A stretch of 64,000 nucleotides of DNA from CBDIDH01 sp965277595 (GCA_965277595.1 CBDIDH010000002.1:2046001-2110000), one strand, 5' to 3'. Shown: positions 41,718 to 51,010, counted from the first letter of the stretch. Notes: generated by a model not told the origin, from the sequence alone. Made by a program: numbers and translations.

Positions 41718-42272
41718 TCAGGGAATCTCGACTTCCGCCGGAGAGAGGACCGACGAGTCGTCGCGCGAGGAGAGGAGCGCGGGCAACTGGACGGCTCGGG
41801 CGCGCCAGCCGTGATGTTTCAGGACCCCTTGAAACGGGGGAGATCCGTTGACGTTGCCGGTCAGGCGGATCGAGGCCGGGTCAAAGTCGGGAGCGACGGT
41901 GACTCGGTCTTCCTCGATACCGTTCAGAACCGGCTCGATCTTGATGTACTCGTGCAGGGCCTTGCGGCAGCCCCGGTGAATATCGCGGACCGCGGCGCCG
42001 ATCTGGGCGTCGGGATAGGGGTCGATGTTCTCTTCGAGGAAGTCGATCAGGCGGCCGTCGCGCTGCAAGACGGCGAGGACGCGGAGGTCGGGACCCGTCG
42101 CCGCCGACCGAAAGAGCGGCTCGACACGTCCGGCGAAGTCAGGATCGGTCAGTGTCCGCCAGAACGCCTGCAAGGCCAGCCAGAGACGGTTCAACGGTGA
42201 CTCCTCTCGTCGGATCGTCCGGGGGTCGCCCCCTAACTCCATGCCCGACGACCAGTTTAACCGTTTTCTCAA
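41718..42272 (-). CDS. DUF2760 protein
   Basis: 184 aa. Recognised by LRVLAVLQRDGRLIDFLEEN, then DAQIGAAVRDIHRGCRKAL, LTGNVNGSPPFQGVLKHHGW and the final PAEVEIP, which are the conserved blocks of DUF2760. The family usually neighbours divergent Hsp70 genes, and here Hsp70 lies 1.96 kb downstream with fic and the 40-bp array in between. No biochemical function is established. The N-terminal ~25 residues are variable; internal starts are possible. Confidence 0.85.
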   Translation of the reverse strand: MRKRLNWSSGMELGGDPRTIRREESPLNRLWLALQAFWRTLTDPDFAGRVEPLFRSAATGPDLRVLAVLQRDGRLIDFLEENIDPYPDAQIGAAVRDIHRGCRKALHEYIKIEPVLNGIEEDRVTVAPDFDPASIRLTGNVNGSPPFQGVLKHHGWRARAVQLPALLSSRDDSSVLSPAEVEIP

Positions 42273-42295
42273 GAAGGACCAATGACCGACTCCCG

Positions 42296-42532
42296 TCAGT
42301 CAACGGGCAGGCGGGTCGTTGACCCGACCGCGGAGGCGGCGGGAACGGGAACGGGGTTCGGCTCAAACTGAAGGTCGACGCGGGGCGAGCGCGGTTTGGC
42401 GACCCGGGTCAGCCCCTTGCGGCCGTTCGGATACCCCCACTGCCGCGAATGAACCCGCGCGCAGCCGTCGGCCGAGACGAGGCAGATCAGGGCCAGACCA
42501 ATCGATCGGAGGCGTCGAGAACGAGGCGTCAC
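42296..42532 (-). CDS. Small putative lipoprotein
   Basis: 78 aa from GTG 42532 (VTPRSRRLRSIGLALICLVS). A basic N-terminus, a hydrophobic core and the lipobox-like SADGC predict a lipid-anchored Cys at about residue 24. The mature part is short, basic then Pro-rich. The open frame extends to 42727 without a good start. It lies 23 nt upstream of the DUF2760 gene on the same strand and may be co-transcribed. The family is not recognised. Confidence 0.55.
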   Translation of the reverse strand: MTPRSRRLRSIGLALICLVSADGCARVHSRQWGYPNGRKGLTRVAKPRSPRVDLQFEPNPVPVPAASAVGSTTRLPVD

Positions 42533-42733
42533 GGCAACAACTCCGGGAGCCGAGGCGGCGATTTCGTTGGGAAGATGGTCGACAGCGGCCCCGACGCTGA
42601 GTACCCTCAAACAGACACCTTTCGCGATTCGAACCGACTCCCTCTTTAAGAGAGTATACCGCACCGACCCGGACCGCTCTCGGTTCCCGGCCGGCCAACC
42701 CCCCCCGACACCGAAGTCGACAGGCAAAAGGGA

Positions 42734-43108
42734 GTGAACGAACCCATGCCCCCTTTCTCGATCCGCGAGGAACCCGACGGCCTGGTCGTGACCTTCGATG
42801 AACCGAATGCGCTCAACGATTTTCGGTCGAACGAATTTCGAGACGACCTGTATGAGGCGGTTCTCGACCTCGAACCGAAAGGGGTCGCCGTCGACCTCGG
42901 CCGGGTTGACTTCCTCTCAAGCTCGGGCGTCGCCATCATCATCGGCCTCAAGCGCCGGGTTGAAGGCCAACAGGGAAAGCTCGTCGTCTTCGCTGTCCAG
43001 CCGGTTGTTCAGGACCTGCTGAGACTCACCCGCCTCACCCAGCATCTTGACTTCGCCCAGGACGAGGCGGAAGCCCTCCGCAAGCTGCGCCCACTGCCGG
43101 CCGTCTAA
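42734..43108 (+). CDS. STAS-domain protein, third in window
   Basis: 124 aa from GTG 42734, or 120 aa from ATG 42746, which has AAGGGAG at 42728. GVAVDLGRVDFLSSSGVAIIIGL is a canonical STAS strand and phosphoacceptor loop with S-S-S-G kept, so this one looks able to be phosphorylated in an RsbV/SpoIIAA-type switch. It is a stand-alone cytoplasmic regulator. No anti-sigma kinase lies next to it. Confidence 0.85.
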   Translation: MNEPMPPFSIREEPDGLVVTFDEPNALNDFRSNEFRDDLYEAVLDLEPKGVAVDLGRVDFLSSSGVAIIIGLKRRVEGQQGKLVVFAVQPVVQDLLRLTRLTQHLDFAQDEAEALRKLRPLPAV

Positions 43109-43424
43109 TCGTTGCGTTTGATTCTCCCGTCAACCAGGCTTTCCTACCTTATCAACACGCCTGAAGTCTCGGTCAAGCCGGGGCCGAAATTGAAGGCGTG
43201 AAGCTGGTTCAATCTGCCGTGAAGGGGTCGGGGCACCAGCGCCGGCGTCGTCGCGGTCGGGGGGTCGCGTCAGGTGATCTCGCGGTCCGCCGCGGAGGAT
43301 TGTTCCAGGGCCGGACGGTCATCCGTTTTCCAGGGACGGCGATTGGTGGCGGCGCTTGCCGTGGGAGACCACCGGCGACGAAGGGCCGACCGTCTCGCGA
43401 TCTGCCACGGAAGGGAGTCTCCCA
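43109..43424. other. intergenic region upstream of the second LE-x-REL-L protein
   Basis: 316 nt; no supported gene. The end contains GGAAGGGAG (43409), the ribosome site of the following gene. Otherwise nothing was recognised. Confidence 0.4.
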
Positions 43425-45260
43425 ATGCGGTTCAATCGGCGACGGTCTGTCCGGCCCGACTCGGCTCGGTCCAGACTGGGATCGAGCCTGGAAGGGCTGG
43501 AAACCCGGGAGTTGCTGACCAACAGCACTTCCAATATTTTCTCGGTCTATCATCCGACGGATATCGGCGTTTATAACCCGATCACCAACCAGCCGTCGAA
43601 GTACTCGGTTGTTCATCAACTTGATAGCAACCCCTCGGTCAATAATTCACTCTTTACCAACTCCGGCAAGATCCTCTCCGGCAAGGACCGCGCGGGGGAT
43701 GAGTGGACGATCACCGTTCACGGCCCCGGCTATGCGATCGTGACGACGAGCTCTCCCAACAGCGGCACGCTCAGCGATAATATCAATACGATTCAGCTTG
43801 TCGGCACCGACATCAACAAGACGTATGTCACCGGCAACGTCGTCGCATCCGATCGCGTGCAGACGAGCGGGACGATTCCCTTCAATCAACTCATCGCGCA
43901 AAGCGGCGTCCGGTCGATCATCCTCAACGGATTTGACCTTCAAGAGACGGTCACTCCAGCCGCGGGCCTGCCGGCGAACTCGGGAACGAAGATCGAGCTG
44001 CTTGGCGGGGTCCGCTACCTCCAGTTCCACGACATCAACGCGCCGGTCGACAGCGCCTCGACAACCTCCGTCGGCGCCGATGCGATCAACGTTATCATTG
44101 GCGACCCGTCGATTCCGCTGAAGATCAAGCCGACGATTGTCATCAACTCGATCAACAACACGGTTTACGATAGCTCTGTCCTCGACTCGGCGACCCCGAC
44201 GGCGCCGACGTCGTTCACCCCGCAGACGACGCCGACGGTCAACATCATCGTCAATGGCCAGATTGCCAACCTGAGCCTGACCTCGACCTCGGCCGACCTC
44301 GGCAGCGTCCTGCTCAGCCAGGGCTTCGATTCCAGCTCAACGGCGGCCGAGATGTTCCTGGCGCCGACAGTCAACGTTACCGGGCGAACGTCGGTCCAGG
44401 CGATCGGCCTTAACAACCTTTATGTTTACGGCGGCGCGACGAACCTGACCGCCTCGCGGGCGTCGACTCCCTTCCAGAACGGGTTCACCGGACTGGACCA
44501 CCTCACCACGGCGACCTTCAACGGCCCGACCGACGCGGTGGGTCTCGACGTCAAAGGCCCGGTCGGCAAGCTCACCTTCAATAAAGGGGTTGGCAACACG
44601 ACCAACGTCTTCACCGGCACGGTCACGCAACCGGACCTCTCGGCGGCGGCGGCGGGTTCAACGGCCACGGTGACCTCGCAGGTTCCCGCGTCGTCGTACG
44701 GTCAACCGGCCGACCAGACGAGCTACGCCGGGGCCGGTCTCCTCAGCGCCCAGGTCACGGCGACGAAGATCGGCTCGGTCAAGATCAAGAACACCGAGGT
44801 CAACACCCAGACGCCGCTCAATCCCGACTTCGTCCAGGTTCGCGGCATTGGCGTGATCTCGTCGGCCGTCCGACCCGGCACCGCGGCGGTGAACACGCTG
44901 ATTACCTCGTCGGGCAGCATCGGCAAGGTCAAGGTGACGGGCGACCTTGTCAACACCGAGATCAAGTCGGGGTTCGACTATCAGTCCGCCGCCTCTGGCC
45001 TGGAAGGGACCCGCGCTCCGAGCACGATCGCTCCGGTTCAGATCAACGGCAACCTCATCAACGGCGTGATCTCGGCCACGTATCGGCCGTTCATGAACTT
45101 CTACGGATCGACGAGCGACGTCGCCGGTCCTGGCAAGGTTGTCGGCACAGTCACCGGCACGGCCGTCAATACCGGCGCCGCGACGCCTCTGGGCAACACC
45201 GGCGCCGGCGTTTACGCCCGGGTCAAGGTCGGCAAGCTCCCCGAGGTCAAGGGCGCCTGA
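43425..45260 (+). CDS. Secreted surface protein with LE-x-REL-L N-terminus
   Basis: 611 aa from ATG 43425 (GGAAGGGAG upstream). After the basic MRFNRRRSVRPDSARSRLG comes LEGLETRELLTN, the planctomycete LEPR-XLL-type sorting motif also seen in the 19361 protein. The remainder is low in charge and rich in Thr, Ser, Val, Asn and Gly, with many short beta-strand-like repeats around phrases like TVNVTGRTSVQAIGLNNLYV, suggesting a beta-helix or adhesin-like shaft. No catalytic motif is visible. A hairpin terminator lies 70 nt downstream. Confidence 0.75.
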   Translation: MRFNRRRSVRPDSARSRLGSSLEGLETRELLTNSTSNIFSVYHPTDIGVYNPITNQPSKYSVVHQLDSNPSVNNSLFTNSGKILSGKDRAGDEWTITVHGPGYAIVTTSSPNSGTLSDNINTIQLVGTDINKTYVTGNVVASDRVQTSGTIPFNQLIAQSGVRSIILNGFDLQETVTPAAGLPANSGTKIELLGGVRYLQFHDINAPVDSASTTSVGADAINVIIGDPSIPLKIKPTIVINSINNTVYDSSVLDSATPTAPTSFTPQTTPTVNIIVNGQIANLSLTSTSADLGSVLLSQGFDSSSTAAEMFLAPTVNVTGRTSVQAIGLNNLYVYGGATNLTASRASTPFQNGFTGLDHLTTATFNGPTDAVGLDVKGPVGKLTFNKGVGNTTNVFTGTVTQPDLSAAAAGSTATVTSQVPASSYGQPADQTSYAGAGLLSAQVTATKIGSVKIKNTEVNTQTPLNPDFVQVRGIGVISSAVRPGTAAVNTLITSSGSIGKVKVTGDLVNTEIKSGFDYQSAASGLEGTRAPSTIAPVQINGNLINGVISATYRPFMNFYGSTSDVAGPGKVVGTVTGTAVNTGAATPLGNTGAGVYARVKVGKLPEVKGA

Positions 45261-45277
45261 TTTCGACACGACACGAT

Positions 45278-45325
45278 GACCTCTCCGTCATCGGTCATTG
45301 TCACTTGGTCATCGGTCCTTCTAAT
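45278..45325. repeat. Heptad repeat element, family A, short
   Basis: GATGACC at the left, then TCATCGGTCATTGTCAC and TTGGTCATCGGTCC at the right. The inverted arm is only one unit long. It lies immediately before the terminator hairpin. Confidence 0.65.
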
Positions 45326-45331
45326 ACGAAG

Positions 45332-45360
45332 CCACCCCCGGACCTGTCTGGGGGTGGTTT
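45332..45360. terminator. Intrinsic terminator, probably bidirectional
   Basis: CCACCCCC (45332-45339) pairs with GGGGGTGG (45350-45357) across a 10-nt loop and is followed by TTT on the plus strand. It separates the convergent surface-protein gene and fabH, so it probably serves both. Confidence 0.75.
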
Positions 45361-45383
45361 CGCGTTTCGAACCAGAGGTTCTC

Positions 45384-46403
45384 TCACCAGCGCCAGAGCG
45401 CCGTACCCCAGTTCAGGCCGGCGCCAAAGCCCGAGGTCAGCAAGAGATCGCCGCGGTCGATCAGGCCGTCCTGGATCAGCTCATCAAGGGCGATCGGGAT
45501 CGACCCGGCGGAGGTGTTGCCGTACTTCTCCAGGTTCTTGAAGACGGCGTCGCGGTGGAACCCGAGGACGTCGCTCGCCGCGTGAATGATCCGAACGTTG
45601 GCCTGGTGCGGAACGAACCAGCGGATGTCGTGGATCTTGCAATCAGCCTCGGTCAGGACATCGATCGTCGAATCCGTCAAGATCCGCACCGCCCACTTGA
45701 AGACGGCCCGGCCGTCCATCGTCAGGTATTGCAGCCCTTTCGAAAGCGCCTCGGGCGTCGGCGGCATCCGGCTCCCGCAGGCCGGGCGGCTCAACAGGTC
45801 GCCTCCCGATCCGTCAGACCCGAGTTGATACGCCACGAGTCCCTGTTCCGGGCTTCCCGGCGCCAGCAAGACCGCTCCCGCGCCGTCGCCGAAGAGGGGA
45901 AAACTCTTCTGATCGCCGGGGTTGATTACCCGGCTGTTGCAGTCTCCTCCGATGACCAGGGCGCGACGGCTCGTTCCCGCCGCAACAAACTGCGCGGCGG
46001 TGACCAACGCGTAAACGAACCCGGCGCAGGCGGCCTGGACGTCAAAGGCCGGGCAGTTTAGCTTGAGCCGATCCTGGACGAGGTTTCCCGTCGACGGAAA
46101 GGCCATGTCGGGCGTGAAGGTGCCAATGACCAGGAGGTCCACCTCGGACGGGTCGCAATCGGCGGCCTTCAGGCAGCGGACCGCGGCATGCGTGCAGAGG
46201 TCGCTCGTGGCCTGATGCGGTAGGGCGAACCGGCGTTCGAGAATGCCCGTCCGGTTGACGATCCACTCGGGGTCGAACCCGTGCGATTCGCGGAGGTCGA
46301 CATTACTGACGACGTTGTCAGGCAGATAACTGCCGGTCCCGAGGATCTGCACGCCCGTCAGCGATCGGGTCCTGGGCTCGACGTGGGGCTGGCCGTTGCT
46401 CAT
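45384..46403 (-). CDS. fabH: 3-oxoacyl-ACP synthase III
   Basis: 339 aa, typical KAS III length. The catalytic Cys lies in VQAACAGFVYAL, His in WFVPHQANVRII and Asn in KYGNTSAGSIP. The opening GVQILGTGSYLPDNVVSN is characteristic. It condenses acetyl-CoA (or a branched primer) with malonyl-ACP to start fatty acid synthesis. No other fab genes flank it, so it stands alone here. Confidence 0.95.
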   Translation of the reverse strand: MSNGQPHVEPRTRSLTGVQILGTGSYLPDNVVSNVDLRESHGFDPEWIVNRTGILERRFALPHQATSDLCTHAAVRCLKAADCDPSEVDLLVIGTFTPDMAFPSTGNLVQDRLKLNCPAFDVQAACAGFVYALVTAAQFVAAGTSRRALVIGGDCNSRVINPGDQKSFPLFGDGAGAVLLAPGSPEQGLVAYQLGSDGSGGDLLSRPACGSRMPPTPEALSKGLQYLTMDGRAVFKWAVRILTDSTIDVLTEADCKIHDIRWFVPHQANVRIIHAASDVLGFHRDAVFKNLEKYGNTSAGSIPIALDELIQDGLIDRGDLLLTSGFGAGLNWGTALWRW

Positions 46404-46681
46404 TGTTTCAATCCGCCCCCAGGCGCCGAAGCCGGGGGAAACAACTCAAGGCCCGGACCCGATTCGGCTCGGTGAGGTGAGTCGAGGGATGAGGATCGAT
46501 CGTCAGAGGGCCTTACGCGAGGCAAAAAACCCCGACGAATCCGCCTTGACTGAAGTCCTGAATACCCTGAGCCCCCTGGAATCCGCTCGGGAAGGACCCG
46601 AATATACTGGTTCGTTCGTTTCCTGACCATAGCAAAGCCCCCGACTCGGCTTTTGCCCTCGATCTGGAGCGCCCCGGCCTC

Positions 46682-47070
46682 ATGCCCGACCACCTGATCC
46701 GGCTACGCGGCGGCTGGAATCGCCTCGGCGTCGACGCCTCAACCCCTGTCTCCCGCCTCACCCTTCCGCTCGTCGGACCTCTCGACGGCCCTGGACTCCT
46801 GCGCCTTTCCCGACACTTCCAGACTCCCCGCCTTAACCTGCGCTCGAATCGCTTTGGCTCCGTCTCGACGACGTTCCCGGTTTGTCTTCCCTGGTCCTCA
46901 ACGGTCTGGAAATCACCACTCCCTCGAATGCGTCGAGCCTCTTGATTCCACTTCCCCTCTTCCTTCCCGCCCGCAACGAGCTTTGTCTTGAGGCGGAGCC
47001 CACGTTCACCCCTGGTTCCCGCTGGGGCGAGATCGCCCTGGTAATCCGGCGGGCGGGCGCGACGGGATGA
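46682..47070 (+). pseudogene. Small conserved-looking gene broken by a frameshift
   Basis: From ATG 46682 the frame reads MPDHLIRLRGGWNRLGVDAS and remains plausible to about SRHFQTPRLNL near 46840. After that, good coding continues in the -1 frame as ALESLWLRLDDVPGLSSLVL and on to ELCLEAEPTF and GEIALVIRRAGATG, stopping at 47070. A single-base loss near 46840 would explain this. The joined product would be about 130 aa, probably a beta-rich cytoplasmic protein. No family is recognised. A sequencing error is an alternative explanation. Confidence 0.55.
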
Positions 47071-47138
47071 TTTCGCGTATGGCCCTCGGTTGCGGGGCGG
47101 TTCGCCCGCCCAGTGTCTAGGCGGCAGGCTCGGCGGGA

Positions 47139-47146
47139 TTTATAAT
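47139..47146. repeat. 8-bp target-site duplication of IS copy 2 (left; right copy at 48953-48960)
   Basis: TTTATAAT directly precedes the left end and directly follows the right end of the element. It differs from the duplication of copy 1 but is again 8 bp and A/T only apart from one C in copy 1, showing a preference for AT-rich targets. Confidence 0.93.
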
Positions 47147-48952
47147 CAACGACCCGCAAGAGGGCTAGGAATACGAGGTTTCGCGGTGTAAGTTCTTGGC
47201 TTGTCGGCCGCAACGATGGATTTCACACCCTGGCACGGAGGTCGGCACGATGCCCTACGCCTGGCCCGATGATACCGATTTCGCGCTGTGGGAACTCGAC
47301 GTCCTCGACCGTACTTGTCCGTCCTGCGGGCGGCAGATGCATGTCTGTGACCACCGGTACCATCGGGTTCACACGCTCAAGGGGCCGGTGGAACTGGTGT
47401 GCAAGCTCAATCATTGCCCCGACCCCAACTGCCCCGGCCACGCCAAGACAAAGAGCCCCGAACTGGAGATCACCATCGCTCTGCCCAAGTGGGCCATCGG
47501 GTGGGATGTCTTGTGTTGGATCGGGCATCGCCGGTGCGCACGGCACCGGTCGATTCCCCAGATCCAATCCGATCTCTGGGACGACTACGGCATCAAGCTC
47601 TCGGACGACTCGATCGCCCGGTACATCCGCCATTACCAGGTCATGCTCGCCGCACGCCAGCAAGACCCTGAAGCCTTGCGGCGGCAATACGAAGCCGTTG
47701 ATGAAATCATCCTTTCGATCGACGGCCTGCAACCCGAGAAGGGGCACGAAACGCTCTATGTCGTGCGGGAACTGACCCAGAAACGCGTGTGGTTCGCCGT
47801 GCCCTTGATCTCCGCGACAGCGGACGAGGTGCGCCGCCTGATCGTACAGGCCAAGGCGTGGGCCGCATCTCTGGGCAAGCCGGTGGCGCTGTGGTTGTCC
47901 GACCGGCAGGACGCCTTCGTGACGGGCATCGCGGCGGAATTCCCCGACGTGCCCCACCGCTACTGCGACAATCACTTCCTCCGCGACGTGGCCAAACCCA
48001 TCCTGGAGGCCGACAGCCACGCCAAGGTTCAGATGCGGAAGAAGGTGCGTGGCTTGCGGAAGATCGAGCAGGCGGTGCTCAAGCGGCAGAATGTCCAGGG
48101 GTCGGAGCACCTCGCGGACGAGGGCCCTGCCGCGTCTGTGGCCATGACGCCGACGACCCCGTCGGCTACCCCCATCGATTCCGTTGGCACGGTGGTGCTC
48201 GATTATTGCACGGCGGTGCGTGGCATCCTCAACAACGATCAGGGAGGGCCGCTCCACCCTCCCGGCTTGCAGATGGCCGATGCACTGGATGAGGTTCGGG
48301 CGTCGCTCCAGCGGAACCTGGACGCGAAAAAGGGGGATTCGCCGAGCACCAACTCGGCCGACTCGCCGCCTGCATCGACCGTGGCCGAAACGAAGTGCGC
48401 GTCGAACAGGGGTCGATCCGCAAGTACGCCAAGGACGTCGAAGAAGTCGCCGCGACACTCGAGGCGGGAGGAGGGACCTGCGGCGATCGGCGGGCGAAGT
48501 TCGAGGGATTGATCGAGCGATTCCAGCAGACCGGGGACGCGATTCACAAACAGATGGCCCAGGTGATGATCAGCTTTCTCGCCGGCCTGTTCGTGGGCGA
48601 AGGCGTGTTTGTGGAGATCAAGGACAACCTCGATTTGGAGCGGTGGTTTCGCCTGCCCAAGAGTCATGAGCGGCGGATTCACGGCCATCGCCACGCGGGG
48701 ATTCGCATTGTCCTGGAAGGCCCCACGTTGGTACATGCCCTGGACGCACACGCGTTCCATCCTGAGCCGTTCACCGTGGAAGACTTGTTGCTGTATCGTA
48801 CGGCGCGACCGCCACGGTGCCAGACACAGGCACTGGACCGTCGCAAGATCATGAGGAAGGCACGATCCAAGAAGAGCCGCCCGATACTCCTGGCCGACCT
48901 GGAGCGACGTTATCAAGAAACGCCAGGAGTTTAGCTCTATCGCGGGTCGTTG
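47147..48952 (+). mobile_element. Insertion sequence, copy 2 (1806 bp)
   Basis: Same length, same terminal CAACGACCCGC/GCGGGTCGTTG and, by eye, the same sequence as copy 1 at 22518-24323. It is offset by exactly 24629 bp and in the same orientation. Flanks are unrelated, so the similarity stops exactly at the element ends. Two identical same-orientation copies could recombine and delete the 24.6 kb between them, which carries folE, nth, fabH and lptD-like genes. Confidence 0.95.
47250..48934 (+). CDS. Transposase of IS copy 2, two overlapping frames joined by a -1 shift
   Basis: Identical translations to copy 1. ORF A runs 47250-48512 and ORF B is open to 48934. The A5G5 slip site is at 48327-48336. 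The conserved split in both copies supports programmed -1 frameshifting to make the full ~560-aa enzyme, with ORF A alone perhaps acting as a regulator or inhibitor, as in other insertion sequences. Confidence 0.85.
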
Positions 48953-49026
48953 TTTATAATGGGGGTTGAAGTGAGTTTGAGGTCTGATGAGTAACCAACG
49001 GCCCCGCCGCGAGTCGACGACCTTCA

Positions 49027-49794
49027 ATGGATCAAGAACGCGAGCAGGAACGGAAGACGTATCGCCTCTGCCGACTGGGATTCGCCATCCTTTCGTTTGC
49101 CCTGGTCGTGGCCTGCCTGACCACGATGATTGTCTTGCCCCGGCAGTTCGGCGGCCGAGGATTCTTCCGTTGGCTGCAAGATCTGCCCGGCTGGCAGTGG
49201 ATCGACGCCCCGGTCGTCTGGGGGAGCCTCGTCGGGACGTATCTGCTATGGGGGCGCTGGGATAACCCAAGCTGGCAGCGTCGGTCGGGCCTTCTGGTGG
49301 TCATGAGCGTCGTCGACGTTGTTCTCTGGCTCCTCGACCACGGCGGAGCTCTTGGGCTGCGAACCGACGAGGTCGGCCACAACTGGCTGCGCCACAACGT
49401 CGGCCAGGCGCTCGGCTGGGCCGAGTTCGCGTTGATGTCCAGCCTGGCCTGCGAGATCCTGGTTCACCTCGGCCTCTCCCAGGCGGCCGAGACGGGCAAG
49501 GCCACGCGGTCGCTCGCCGGCACCGGCGCGGCGCTCTGGATGATCTTCTTTTGCGAGATCACCAACTGGCACGTCTGGCCGCTCGTTGTTCGACGCCCGA
49601 CCCTGCCCGTTCTCTTGCTGGATCTCGGCTCGACAATGATCTGGACGATCACCCTGATCCAGGTCACCGCCCTGACGATCGCGGCAACCCGCCAGTGTTC
49701 CGCCGTTCTTGCCGAGATGGACCGTGAGGACGTCGAGAACGACCCCCTGAAATCCGCCTCCGAGAAGGATAACCGGTTCCTCTCCGAGCTTTAG
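49027..49794 (+). CDS. Hypothetical integral membrane protein
   Basis: 255 aa with about six hydrophobic helices (for example LGFAILSFALVVACLTTMIV and LLVVMSVVDVVLWLL), a conserved-looking NWLRHNVGQALGWAEF loop, and a charged C-terminal tail (EMDREDVENDPLKSASEKD). No family is recognised. It is squeezed between two mobile elements: IS copy 2 ends 74 nt upstream and the IS630-like element starts at the base after its stop codon, yet the frame is intact. Confidence 0.7.
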   Translation: MDQEREQERKTYRLCRLGFAILSFALVVACLTTMIVLPRQFGGRGFFRWLQDLPGWQWIDAPVVWGSLVGTYLLWGRWDNPSWQRRSGLLVVMSVVDVVLWLLDHGGALGLRTDEVGHNWLRHNVGQALGWAEFALMSSLACEILVHLGLSQAAETGKATRSLAGTGAALWMIFFCEITNWHVWPLVVRRPTLPVLLLDLGSTMIWTITLIQVTALTIAATRQCSAVLAEMDREDVENDPLKSASEKDNRFLSEL

Positions 49795-51010
49795 TGGTTC
49801 ATCCGGCAATTGCCCTGATTCCTGGCACGGCGGCGATTCCCGGCTGACGGCGAGCCCGATGACGTCGTCGCCGCCCCCACACGAACGGATGACGATGCTT
49901 GTTCCAGTAGGCCGTCGCCGCCGCGACCGCCTGGACGATCTCCTCCCATGTCTCGAACCGCCGACCCTTCAACGCCAGCGACCGCAGCACCTTCCACCAC
50001 GGCTCGATCAGGTTGAGATACGCCGCGTACTTCGGCTGGAACACGAACTCCCAACGCGGATGAGCCAGGCTGAACAGCAGCACATCGGGGGCACGGTGCG
50101 CGTTCAGGTTGTCGACCACCGCGTAGACCCGCTCGCACTCCGCGGGCAGCCAGGCGTCGGCTTTCTCCAGGAAGTCCACCCAGCTGGTCGTGGTCCGGCC
50201 ACCGTAGGGGGCCGTGAACACCTCACCCGTCGCGGGACGGAATGCCCCAAAGATGTAGCCCTTGCCCCGCCGACCGTAGTCCGCCTCCTGCCTGGCCCGC
50301 CCGGCGGGCTTGGGTTGCCCCCGCTCGTCCGTGCCGGGATCGGCATGAACCAGTCGCGACCCACGGAAGCTCTTGGCCGACTCCGGCCCCATCTCGTCCA
50401 GGCAGACGACTACCGAGCCGTCGGGCGGGGCCGTGTAGAGTTCGGTGATGACCCCCTTTTTTCGGCGAAGTCGGGATCAACCCGCTCGCCGAACCACGTC
50501 TCCTGTTGGCGCCAGCGAAGGCCCTCCTCGACGAGGATCTCGCTGATGCGACTCCGCTTCATGGCCAGGGCCTTCTGCTCGCCGAGGTACACCTGGAGGC
50601 GGTCCATCGTCCAGCAGGCGAAGGGAAGGCCCAGCGACTGCGGGTCGGTCAAGGCGGTGGCGATGACCTCGGCCCGCTGCTCGGCGGAGTAGGTCGGTGG
50701 CCGGCCGGAGCGGCGGAGTTCTTCGAGGCCCGCGAGGCCGTGATCGTTGAAACGGCGGATCCAGGCATAGACGGTGGGCCGCGAGCATCCCTGCTCCGCT
50801 GCGATGACGGGAGCGGACTGCCCCTTGGCGGCGGCCTGGATGATCCGAGCGCGTTCGACCGATCGAACCGGGGCGGTACGCGACTGGATGAGGGCGGCGA
50901 TCGCCTTGTCTTCTTCGGGGGTCATGGGACGCAGATAGACGCGGGCGGCCATGGTGCAACTCCCAAGCGGTTGCCTCCATGCACCTGCAAATCACCTGCC
51001 GGATGAACCA
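49795..51010 (-). mobile_element. IS630-like insertion sequence (1216 bp)
   Basis: Terminal inverted repeats TGGTTCATCCGGCA (49795-49808) and its exact complement TGCCGGATGAACCA (50997-51010). TTTAG stands on both sides (49790-49794 and 51011-51015). It contains TA, the usual IS630 target dinucleotide, so either TA or the whole TTTAG is the duplication. The element contains one transposase in two frames and nothing else. The left junction coincides with the stop codon of the 49027 gene. Confidence 0.85.
49799..50952 (-). CDS. IS630-family transposase, two frames joined by a -1 shift
   Basis: ORF A (50952 to 50410) holds the N-terminal helix-turn-helix region: RARIIQAAAKGQSAPVIAAE, VYAWIRRFNDHGLAGL and the linker RSGRPPTYS. 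The catalytic half is in the -1 frame: VVCLDEMGPESAKSF (first Asp), YAVVDNLNAHRAPDV (second Asp) and YLNLIEPWWKVL (Glu). The frames meet at an A6G5 run (50462-50452), where -1 slippage restores E-K-K-G-V-I-T-E-L-Y. The stop codon falls inside the left inverted repeat. All catalytic residues are kept, so it may be active. Confidence 0.85.

Noticed and set aside
41345..42200. Long plus-strand frames through the 40-bp array as protein genes
   Set aside because: They cycle through the same three peptides and then run antisense to the well-supported DUF2760 gene.
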